Shown here one piece after another: positions 34,088-41,337 of a stretch of 45,154 bases of DNA. Positions within the stretch are counted from its first letter, which is position 1, and every line of letters starts with the position of its first letter. A program made the position numbers and the translations under genes. This DNA comes from Bacteroidales bacterium. Its GTDB lineage: Bacteria > Bacteroidota > Bacteroidia > Bacteroidales > UBA932. Location of the stretch: the NCBI GenBank assembly GCA_024693285.1, contig JAILLE010000053.1, forward strand, positions 1 through 45,154, read 5' to 3'. The notes under the pieces are model-generated. The model made no database searches, had not been told where the DNA came from, and saw only the letters and a program-made list of their open reading frames with translations.

Positions 34088-34134
34088 AACCTACGTTCTT
34101 TACTGGACCTCGTTCCGTAAGAACGTAGGTTTTG
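34088..34134 (+). terminator. 13-bp inverted repeat: terminator of the kinase gene, or uvrA control element
   Basis: AACCTACGTTCTT (34088-34100) and AAGAACGTAGGTT (34119-34131) pair perfectly around an 18-base loop, followed by TTTG. It fits a terminator for the permease-kinase unit, though the loop is large and the T-run short. It ends only 13 bases before the uvrA start, so it could also govern uvrA. No good uvrA promoter was found elsewhere. Confidence 0.6.
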
Positions 34135-34147
34135 AAATGACACGGTG

Positions 34148-36976
34148 ATGAAAGGAAAGGAATATATCGAGATCAGAAGGGCGTCAGCCCACAACTTGGC
34201 AGGGATCAATGTTGACATCCCGAGGAACGAGTTTGTGGTCGTGACCGGCTTGAGTGGCAGCGGGAAGTCCTCCCTGGCCTTCGACACTATCTATGCCGAG
34301 GGACAGAGGCGGTACATGGACACCCTTTCCACTTATGCCAGGCACTTCATGGGCATACTGGAGAAGCCGGAAGTGGAGAGCATCGACGGCCTCAGTCCTA
34401 TCATCGCCATCGAGCAGAAAACCACCGGCAATAATCCCCGCTCGACCGTGGGGACCATTACCGAGATTTTTGATTTCCTCCGCCTTCTTTACGCGAGAGC
34501 CTCAAGGGCATATTCACCGGTCACCGGCAAGGAGATGGTCCGCTATACTGACGAGCAGATAGTTGACCTTATAATGGACGGTTATAAAGGGAAGCGTTGT
34601 TACCTTCTCGCTCCGCTTGTGAGGGGACGTAAGGGCCATTATAGGGAACTTTTCGACCAGTTGCGAAAGAGAGGATACACAGAAGTCCGCGTCGACGGTG
34701 AAATCCTTCCACTTAACGAGGTTGACGTCCTGGACCGCTATAAAGGCCACTTCATTGAACTCGTCGTGGACAAACTCAAGCCCGCGGAGGGGGACACGAA
34801 ACGGGTACGGGACTCTGTTATGACCGCCCTTAACCTCGGCAAAGGTTCAGTGGCGATGCTCGAGAGCGGGGACGACAAGCTCCGCCACTTCTCCAAGCAT
34901 CTTGTCGATCCCGAGTCAGGGTTGTCCCTCCAGGAACCGGCTCCCCACTCGTTCTCTTTTAATTCTCCTGAAGGTTATTGCCCTCATTGCAAGGGACTAG
35001 GAATGATTGTGGACGTGAATATGGACACGATCATCCCAGACAGGAGCCTCTCAATCGCTGACGGTGGAATCGTTCCCCTCGGCAAGGTCAGGGAAACCCG
35101 GAAGTTCGACATTATCAGGTCAATAGCAAGGAAATACAACTTTTCCCTTTACGATCCTATCGCCACTATTCCTGACGAGGCTGTCTCACACATCATATTC
35201 GGAAGTGAGGAAATGTTCCGTATCGGGGAAGGGAACCTTTCTGAGATGGTGACCTTCGATGGTGTCGTGGATGACATCGATGAGAAAATAGTCTGCCCGG
35301 TCTGTCATGGGACCAGGCTCAACCAGAATGCCCAATGCTTCAAGATTGATGGCAAGACTATTTCTGACGTTGCCGCGATGGAGATGTCAGACCTGAAAGA
35401 TTGGTTAGCCTCACTTCCCGGGAAGCTAAATGAGCGGGAGAACAACATCGCCAGGGACATCCTTAAAGAACTGGATGACAGGGTTCGCTTCATGCTGGAT
35501 GTAGGGCTTGATTATCTCTCTCTTGACAGGCCGACCGGCTCCCTTTCCGGCGGTGAGAGCCAGCGGATCAGGCTCGCCACCCAAATAGGATCCAAACTCG
35601 TTGGGGTGCTGTATATTCTTGACGAGCCATCAATTGGGCTTCACCAAAGGGATAACCGTAAGTTGATCGCCTCCCTCAAAGAGCTTCGGGATGAGGGTAA
35701 CTCCGTGATGGTCGTGGAGCATGATCTCGAGACGATGATGAGTGCCGACTGGCTGGTCGATGTCGGCCCGGGCGCGGGGGAGAAGGGCGGCAGGATCTGC
35801 CTGAACGCTCCTTTGAATGCCTTGATGGATTATTCCCCTGAAAACGAGAGGGTTCCGTCATCGGTTGACAAAGCCACCGCCTCCCATTGCGTGTTCGGAA
35901 AATCCTTGACTTTGGATTACCTGCAGGGCCGGAAAAAGATTGATATCCCGGCCACACGTCGCAAGGGTAACGGTTTGACACTTAGGCTTTCAGGTGCGAG
36001 AGGAAACAACTTGAAGAATGTGGACGTGACCTTCCCTTTGGGTTGTTTCATAGGAGTCGCTGGAGTCAGCGGCAGCGGCAAGTCGTCATTGATCAACGAG
36101 ACCTTGATGCCAATCCTCAAAAACAAGCTTCATAGAGCGAAGCTCCGGCCGCTTCCTTATGATTCGATTGAGGGCGTTAAGAATATTGACAAGCTTATAG
36201 AGATAGACCAGAGTCCGATCGGAAGGTCTCCCAGGTCTAATCCGGCCACCTTCACAGGGGTTATGGGAGACATCCGTAACCTCTTTGAGGACACTCCGGA
36301 CGCCAAGGTCAGAGGTTTCAAGGCCGGAAGGTTCTCGTTCAATGTCCCAGGTGGACGCTGCGAAGCGTGCAACGGAGCAGGGATCAAGGTGATAGAAATG
36401 AATTTCCTTCCTTCTGTCAATGTCGTTTGTGACGAGTGCAGAGGAAGGCGCTATAAGGAAGACACCCTCGCTGTCCACTACAAGGGCAAGAATATCAACG
36501 ATGTGCTTGAGATGCCCATCAGCGAGGCCTACGAGTTCTTCAAGCCCATCCCTTCAATAGCGAGGAAGCTGAAAGCCCTTGTGGATGTGGGACTTGGATA
36601 TGTCCATCTCGGACAAAGCGCCGTGACTCTTTCCGGTGGGGAGAGCCAAAGGATGAAGTTAGCCGCGGAGCTGTTCCGCAAGGCCACCGGCAACACCCTT
36701 TACATTCTTGACGAGCCGACCACCGGTTTGCATTTCGAGGATATAAAAGTCCTTCTGCAGGTTCTCCAGGAGCTTGTTGACCAGGGCAATACCGTGATCA
36801 TAATCGAGCATAACCTGGACATCCTCAAGAGCGTTGACTACATCTTCGATCTTGGGCCTGACGGAGGCCAGGGAGGCGGCAGGATAGTCGCCGAGGGCAC
36901 ACCGGAAGAATTGGCCGCCAACCCGTCTTCCGTTACCGGACCATATCTGAAAGAAGTGCTATTGAAGATTTCTTGA
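34148..36976 (+). CDS. uvrA: Excinuclease ABC subunit A
   Basis: UvrA is the damage-recognition ATPase of nucleotide excision repair. The 942-residue protein has both ABC modules: the first with GLSGSGKSSLAFDTIYAEGQ, the zinc motifs CPHCKGLG and CPVCHGTRL and the signature LSGGESQRIRLATQIGSKL; the second with GVSGSGKSSLINE, the zinc pair CEACNGAG/CDECRGRRY and LSGGESQRMKLAAELF, plus Walker B TLYILDEPTTGLHFEDIKVL. Length is normal. A GTG at 34145 directly precedes the ATG chosen. Confidence 0.97.
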   Translation: MKGKEYIEIRRASAHNLAGINVDIPRNEFVVVTGLSGSGKSSLAFDTIYAEGQRRYMDTLSTYARHFMGILEKPEVESIDGLSPIIAIEQKTTGNNPRSTVGTITEIFDFLRLLYARASRAYSPVTGKEMVRYTDEQIVDLIMDGYKGKRCYLLAPLVRGRKGHYRELFDQLRKRGYTEVRVDGEILPLNEVDVLDRYKGHFIELVVDKLKPAEGDTKRVRDSVMTALNLGKGSVAMLESGDDKLRHFSKHLVDPESGLSLQEPAPHSFSFNSPEGYCPHCKGLGMIVDVNMDTIIPDRSLSIADGGIVPLGKVRETRKFDIIRSIARKYNFSLYDPIATIPDEAVSHIIFGSEEMFRIGEGNLSEMVTFDGVVDDIDEKIVCPVCHGTRLNQNAQCFKIDGKTISDVAAMEMSDLKDWLASLPGKLNERENNIARDILKELDDRVRFMLDVGLDYLSLDRPTGSLSGGESQRIRLATQIGSKLVGVLYILDEPSIGLHQRDNRKLIASLKELRDEGNSVMVVEHDLETMMSADWLVDVGPGAGEKGGRICLNAPLNALMDYSPENERVPSSVDKATASHCVFGKSLTLDYLQGRKKIDIPATRRKGNGLTLRLSGARGNNLKNVDVTFPLGCFIGVAGVSGSGKSSLINETLMPILKNKLHRAKLRPLPYDSIEGVKNIDKLIEIDQSPIGRSPRSNPATFTGVMGDIRNLFEDTPDAKVRGFKAGRFSFNVPGGRCEACNGAGIKVIEMNFLPSVNVVCDECRGRRYKEDTLAVHYKGKNINDVLEMPISEAYEFFKPIPSIARKLKALVDVGLGYVHLGQSAVTLSGGESQRMKLAAELFRKATGNTLYILDEPTTGLHFEDIKVLLQVLQELVDQGNTVIIIEHNLDILKSVDYIFDLGPDGGQGGGRIVAEGTPEELAANPSSVTGPYLKEVLLKIS

Positions 36977-36992
36977 TTTATTTTTAAATTTG
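36962..36992 (+). promoter_or_regulatory. Promoter of the metallo-hydrolase/kinase genes
   Basis: TTG (36962-36964), 20 bases, then TAAATTTG (36985-36992). The -33 element lies within the last codons of uvrA. Confidence 0.72.
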
Positions 36993-37017
36993 TAGGGATA
37001 GTCTTCGGTGAGGCGTG

Positions 37018-37767
37018 ATGGTCACTATCGGTAATATTCATATCAAGTCTTTCTGCTTCAATCCTTTCCGGGAGAATGCGTACATTCTCTGGGATGAGGG
37101 ACGGAATTGCGTGATAGTGGATCCCGGGTGCTATGACCCGTCCGAGATCGGGACCATGAAGGATTTCATCGCATCGGAAGGCCTCACTCCCAAGGCGATA
37201 TGGCTTACACACGGTCATTTCGATCATATCTTCGGAGTGGCTGAGCTGAGCCGTTCGTTCCGGATTCCGGTGTTGATGTCTCCGGATGACAAGTTTATTA
37301 TAGAGAGGGATGAAGATTATGCCAGGGGAGTGGGATTGCGCGCCCCTGATGTCTGTTTCGAGACTAAGGAACTATCTGATGGCCAGATCCTTCGCATTTC
37401 TCAGGATGACGATGATGCCATTCTGAACGGAAGTGAAGAATCTCAAACCTTCAAGGTGATCGCTACCCCGGGCCACACGCCCGGATGCGTCTGTTTCTAT
37501 GATGAGGAAGACGGTGTCCTCCTGAGTGGGGATACCCTTTTCGCCGGATCCATAGGAAGAACTGATCTTGACGGGGGAGACTATGACAAGGAGATTGTCG
37601 GCATAATGGAGAAACTGATGATTCTCCCCGGTGGTGTCGAGGTGTTTCCAGGACATGGACCGTCTAGCTCGATAGCGGTGGAGAGAACTTCCAATCCTTT
37701 CCTTCAGCCTTTTAACGAACCTTGGGAGAATGACTTCCATTCAGAAAATGATGACTTATGCATATAG
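37018..37767 (+). CDS. Metallo-beta-lactamase-fold hydrolase (glyoxalase II-like) with repeat-derived insert
   Basis: A 249-residue hydrolase with the binuclear metal motif THGHFDHIFG (HxHxDH), ATPGHTPGCVCFYDE, LSGDTLFAGSIGRTDLDGGD and FPGHGP. The fold group includes glyoxalase II and persulfide dioxygenase-like enzymes; the substrate is unknown. Between ELSDGQ and TFKVIATPGHTPG, where the family normally has a short turn, stands ILRISQDDDDAILNGSEESQ, encoded by a decayed inverted pair of repeats (37385-37443). Start at ATG 37018. Its end overlaps the next gene by ten bases. Confidence 0.85.
   Translation: MVTIGNIHIKSFCFNPFRENAYILWDEGRNCVIVDPGCYDPSEIGTMKDFIASEGLTPKAIWLTHGHFDHIFGVAELSRSFRIPVLMSPDDKFIIERDEDYARGVGLRAPDVCFETKELSDGQILRISQDDDDAILNGSEESQTFKVIATPGHTPGCVCFYDEEDGVLLSGDTLFAGSIGRTDLDGGDYDKEIVGIMEKLMILPGGVEVFPGHGPSSSIAVERTSNPFLQPFNEPWENDFHSENDDLCI
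37385..37443. repeat. Inverted pair of CTGAGCGAAGCGAA-family repeats, decayed, in the hydrolase gene
   Basis: The left half reads AGATCCTTCGCATTTCTCAG then GATGAC, the reverse complement of the repeat seen at 4482 and 10575; the right half reads GCCATTCTGAACGGAAGTGA then AGAATCT, the direct form. The halves face each other like a palindromic mobile unit. Several substitutions mark it as older than the dapF copy, and the reading frame is preserved. Confidence 0.72.
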
Positions 37768-38381
37768 GTATTGCGGGTAACATAGGCAGCGGCAAGACCA
37801 CGCTGACGAGAATGCTGGCTAAGCATTACGGATGGACTCCCAAATACGAGTCTGTCACCTATAATCCTTATCTGGAAGACTATTATAAGGATATTCCCAG
37901 GTGGTCTTACAATCTCGAGACGTATTTCCTCGCCCAGAGGTTCAAGGACGTTTTGGAAATATCCAAAAGCAAGGATGTGATCATCCAGGACAGGACTCTT
38001 TATGAGGGAGTGTATATATTCGTTGCCAACAACTACGCTATGGGCAACCTTTCAAAAAGGGACTATGAGACCTATATGGATCTTTTCGGGGTTATGTCCT
38101 CGATGGCTGGGATGCCGGACCTCCTGATATACCTGAAGTGCTCGATTCCGCATCTTGTGGCCCAGATCCAGAAGAGGGGAAGGGACTACGAGCAGACCAT
38201 CGGCCTGGACTATCTTGCCGGCCTTAACGAGCGCTATGACAAGTGGATCTCGGAGTACAAAGGGAAAGTCCTCACGATTGAGACTGACAATCTTGATTTC
38301 GAGAGTCGCCCCGAGGATTTCGAATATATAACTGATAAGATTGACGCTGGGCTGTATGGCCTCTTTCCAATGGAGAAATAA
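37758..38381 (+). CDS. Deoxynucleoside kinase, first of tandem pair
   Basis: A 207-residue kinase of the dGK/dAK/dCK family: P-loop IAGNIGSGKTTLTRML at the N-terminus, the Asp-Arg motif QDRTLYEGVYIF near residue 80, LIYLKCSIPHLVAQIQKRGR and a lid region. It phosphorylates deoxynucleosides in salvage; which base is preferred is not visible. About 60 percent of positions appear shared with the next gene, implying tandem duplication. It overlaps the hydrolase gene by ten bases, so the genes are translationally linked. Confidence 0.88.
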   Translation: MHIGIAGNIGSGKTTLTRMLAKHYGWTPKYESVTYNPYLEDYYKDIPRWSYNLETYFLAQRFKDVLEISKSKDVIIQDRTLYEGVYIFVANNYAMGNLSKRDYETYMDLFGVMSSMAGMPDLLIYLKCSIPHLVAQIQKRGRDYEQTIGLDYLAGLNERYDKWISEYKGKVLTIETDNLDFESRPEDFEYITDKIDAGLYGLFPMEK

Positions 38382-38398
38382 TTAAAAATCATCAAGAT

Positions 38399-39034
38399 AT
38401 GCATATCGCTATAGCAGGAAACATAGGTAGTGGCAAGACCACTCTGACCAAGATGCTGGCAGCCCACTATGGTTGGACCCCGAAATTTGAGTCGGTCGAT
38501 TTCAATCCCTATCTGGCGGATTTCTACTCCGACATGGAGCGCTGGTCCTTCAATCTCCAGATTTATTTCCTCAACAAGAGGTTCAAGGATGTCGTGGACA
38601 TATCCAGATGCGACGATGTCATAATCCAGGACAGGACCATCTATGAGGACGCCCGCATATTCGCCCCGAACCTCCATTCGATGGGCCTTATGAGCACGAG
38701 GGATTTTGAGAACTACTCCGATCTTTTCGACCTGATGATGTCGCTGGTCAGCAAGCCTGACCTGCTTATATATCTCCGCTCTTCGATTCCGAACCTTGTG
38801 GCTCAGATCCAAAAGAGGGGACGCGATTATGAGAGCAGTATCAGGATCGACTACCTGACAGGCTTGAATAAGCGTTATGAGGACTGGATCAAGGAATATG
38901 ACGGGCATCTGCTGATCATCAATGTCGATGAGATCAAGTTCGAGAACCGGCCTGAGGATTTCCAGAAGATAACCGACAAGATTGACGCTGAACTCTTCGG
39001 CCTTTTCCCAGAGGTCCATCCTGTTGATGAGTAA
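38399..39034 (+). CDS. Deoxynucleoside kinase, second of tandem pair
   Basis: A 211-residue paralogue of the preceding gene, with P-loop IAGNIGSGKTTLTKMLAAHY, QDRTIYEDARIF, LIYLRSSIPNLVAQIQKRGR and the same C-terminal plan. The residue after the Asp-Arg-Thr pair differs (YEDA versus YEGV), near the substrate pocket, so the two may differ in nucleoside preference, as in bacteria with a paired dGK and dAK (inference). Seventeen bases separate the two genes. Confidence 0.88.
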   Translation: MHIAIAGNIGSGKTTLTKMLAAHYGWTPKFESVDFNPYLADFYSDMERWSFNLQIYFLNKRFKDVVDISRCDDVIIQDRTIYEDARIFAPNLHSMGLMSTRDFENYSDLFDLMMSLVSKPDLLIYLRSSIPNLVAQIQKRGRDYESSIRIDYLTGLNKRYEDWIKEYDGHLLIINVDEIKFENRPEDFQKITDKIDAELFGLFPEVHPVDE

Positions 39035-40169
39035 GTGGTTATCATACATTTTTTCTTTGATGCTTTCAATCGTCCTTGCCGCTTGTGGCAGCGAGGGCGA
39101 TCCCGTGGATGACATCGATAATGTATCGCCGGATCCGGTGACGAGTGTGTCTTTCGCCAAGGGAGCTGACATCAGCTGGTCCTCCGAGATGGAGCGAGAC
39201 GGTATTTCTTTCAGTGACAGCAAGGGTGGGAAGGACATATTCCAGGTTGTCAAGAACCTGGGAATGAACTCGATAAGGCTACGGGTCTGGGTCAATCCCT
39301 TGGATCCTAATGGCTGGAGCGGGCAGAGTGATGTAGTCTCTATGGCCAAGCGGGCTAAAAAGGCCGGATTGGCTATTATGATAGACTTTCATTATAGCGA
39401 CATATTCGCTGATCCCGGTAGGCAGACCATTCCTTCATCATGGTCTTCTTATTCCAATTCAGCCGATAAGGCAGCAAGCGCCGTCGCGTCACACACAACG
39501 ACAGTTTTGAACGCGCTTAAGTCCGCGGGAGTGATTCCGGCATGGGTGCAGGTCGGGAACGAGACCAATAACGGGATGGCCTGGAACGCTGGAAAGATCG
39601 ACTGGAACAAGAGCGGAAGCGCTCGTTACTCGGACTACGTCAAGTTGAGTAACGCTGGCTATGGTGCTGTTAAACAAGTGTTTCCGGACACTCCGGTTAT
39701 AGTCCATATAGCCAACGCCTTCAGTGCGGGAGAATATGACGGCTGGTTCTTCAAGGAGTTCAAGGAAGCTGGTGGCAAGTTTGATATAATCGGTCTTTCT
39801 CACTATCCAATGAACGAGTCGGGCAAGACATGGAGCCAGATGAACAGTCTCGCTATATCAAGCATCAAGACCCTTGCCTCTAAGCAGTCCTGCAAGGTCA
39901 TGATCTGCGAGGTCGGTGTCAAGCCCAACGCCTCTGATGCCGCGAATTGCTTGAAGTCTTTCTTCGATTCGGTGAAGGGCTTGGGGCCTACAGTCTGCGC
40001 CGGAGTCTTCTACTGGGAACCGGAGGTGGATGGAAAATGGAAACCGGCCATATATAGCAAGAAAGGACTTGTCTGCGATGGTTGGGGAGCCTATGATATG
40101 GGGGCGTTCTCCAGCTCAGGCACTACGTTTACCCCTATCACATCGATTCTCAGTTGTTTCTCCAATTAG
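39027..40169 (+). CDS. GH53 endo-beta-1,4-galactanase lipoprotein
   Basis: A 380-residue lipoprotein. The signal ends in the lipobox VLAACGS near residue 22, which fixes the start at ATG 39027, overlapping the previous stop by eight bases; the frame upstream lies within the kinase gene. The catalytic body is GH53: FAKGADISWSSEMERDGISF, SIRLRVWVNP, MIDFHYSDIFADPGRQTIP, the acid/base Glu in WVQVGNETNNGMAW and the nucleophile Glu in MICEVGVKPN. It cuts beta-1,4-galactan side chains of pectin. No SusC/SusD pair lies nearby, so it is an isolated degradative enzyme. Confidence 0.9.
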   Translation: MSKWLSYIFSLMLSIVLAACGSEGDPVDDIDNVSPDPVTSVSFAKGADISWSSEMERDGISFSDSKGGKDIFQVVKNLGMNSIRLRVWVNPLDPNGWSGQSDVVSMAKRAKKAGLAIMIDFHYSDIFADPGRQTIPSSWSSYSNSADKAASAVASHTTTVLNALKSAGVIPAWVQVGNETNNGMAWNAGKIDWNKSGSARYSDYVKLSNAGYGAVKQVFPDTPVIVHIANAFSAGEYDGWFFKEFKEAGGKFDIIGLSHYPMNESGKTWSQMNSLAISSIKTLASKQSCKVMICEVGVKPNASDAANCLKSFFDSVKGLGPTVCAGVFYWEPEVDGKWKPAIYSKKGLVCDGWGAYDMGAFSSSGTTFTPITSILSCFSN

Positions 40170-40199
40170 TTCACGAACTCAAACAAATTTTTATCAAAT

Positions 40200-41336
40200 A
40201 TGAAAAAGTCAATCATTTATCTTGTGGCGGCTGTGCTTCCGCTCATCTGCGCTTCATGCGCCAAGAAGAATGTCATCGCCGGACATCTTGATGGCCTGGA
40301 TGGCGATTCTCTTAGGGTTGAGATTTATGACGTTACCAACCAAAGGACCCCGATCAACACTATCGATGTCTTGGCGAAAGGTGGTAATTTCTCATGCGAG
40401 ATCCCTGAGACTGAGGTCCGTGGTCTGCTCCTCGTGGATCCTGCAAGCGGCCTGAGGGCCCCTCTCGTGTTCGTTCCTGGCGAGTCTGCGAAGATCGGAG
40501 GACGGATAGACTCTTTGGTAGTCCTTGGTGGTTCTGATTTCTACAAAGATCAGAATGAATATGAGACCCTCTGCAATGAGGACCGGCTCAAACTTAGGGA
40601 GATTGTGGCTGAGTATCAAGCTCTTCCTCCGACCGCCACAGATGCGGCTAAGGATGCGGTTATGGCTAAATATGATGCGGTGAATGACCACATCGCTTCT
40701 CTCACCAAGGATTTCATCACCCGCAAGCCCGCTTCGCTCTTCTGCGCCACTTTGGTCAACCATCTGGTCGGTGAAGATGGCAAGGATGCTCTTGAGGTTC
40801 TTGAACTCATCCCCGACAATGTCAAGCAGGGTGTCATGAAGGTTTATGTGGATCAGGCTACCGAGAGGGCTACAAAGGCTAAGGCTAGAGCTGAAGCCGC
40901 CGAATTGGTTAAGGATGGCATGGCAGCTCCCGTATTCACCCTCAAGAATGAGAAGGGCGAGGATTTCAATCTCTCATCAATCTACAACAAGGGTAAGTAC
41001 ATCATCCTCGACTTCTGGGGTGAGTGGTGCTATTGGTGCAAGAAGGGTATTCCGGACATGAAGCAGCTCTACAAGGATGCCAAGGGCAAGATCGAGATCG
41101 TGAGCATCGACTGTGGTGACACTGAGGAGGTCTGGAAGAAAGCTATCGTGGATCACGAGCTTCCTTGGCTCCATGTCTACAATCCTGACGGCACAGGTGA
41201 CGGGATTCCTCTCAAGTATGCGGTGACTGGTTATCCCACCAAGGTTATCCTCAATCCTGACGGTACCATCAACAAGACCATCGTAGGCGAGGATCCTGAG
41301 TTCTATGACTATGTCAAGAGCTTGATTAAGAAATAA
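40200..41336 (+). CDS. TlpA/AhpC-like thiol-disulfide lipoprotein with DUF4369-like N-terminus
   Basis: A 378-residue lipoprotein (signal MKKSIIYLVAAVLPLICASC, lipobox CASC). Residues ~25-110 form a beta domain as in DUF4369 (VIAGHLDGLDGDSLRVEIYD, FSCEIPETEVRGLLLVD), followed by a helical linker rich in Ala/Lys. From ~235 comes a thioredoxin-fold domain: APVFTLKNEKGEDFNLSSIY, FWGEWCYWCKKGIPDMKQLY with the redox WCYWC, and GYPTKVILNPDG with the cis-Pro after Tyr. It would reduce or isomerise disulfides in the periplasm. Its stop is one base from that of metG. Confidence 0.88.
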   Translation: MKKSIIYLVAAVLPLICASCAKKNVIAGHLDGLDGDSLRVEIYDVTNQRTPINTIDVLAKGGNFSCEIPETEVRGLLLVDPASGLRAPLVFVPGESAKIGGRIDSLVVLGGSDFYKDQNEYETLCNEDRLKLREIVAEYQALPPTATDAAKDAVMAKYDAVNDHIASLTKDFITRKPASLFCATLVNHLVGEDGKDALEVLELIPDNVKQGVMKVYVDQATERATKAKARAEAAELVKDGMAAPVFTLKNEKGEDFNLSSIYNKGKYIILDFWGEWCYWCKKGIPDMKQLYKDAKGKIEIVSIDCGDTEEVWKKAIVDHELPWLHVYNPDGTGDGIPLKYAVTGYPTKVILNPDGTINKTIVGEDPEFYDYVKSLIKK

Positions 41337-41337
41337 A

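Noticed and set aside
38982..39026. Longer start for the GH53 lipoprotein
   Set aside because: It would place 15 polar residues before the signal peptide and lies wholly in the kinase gene.
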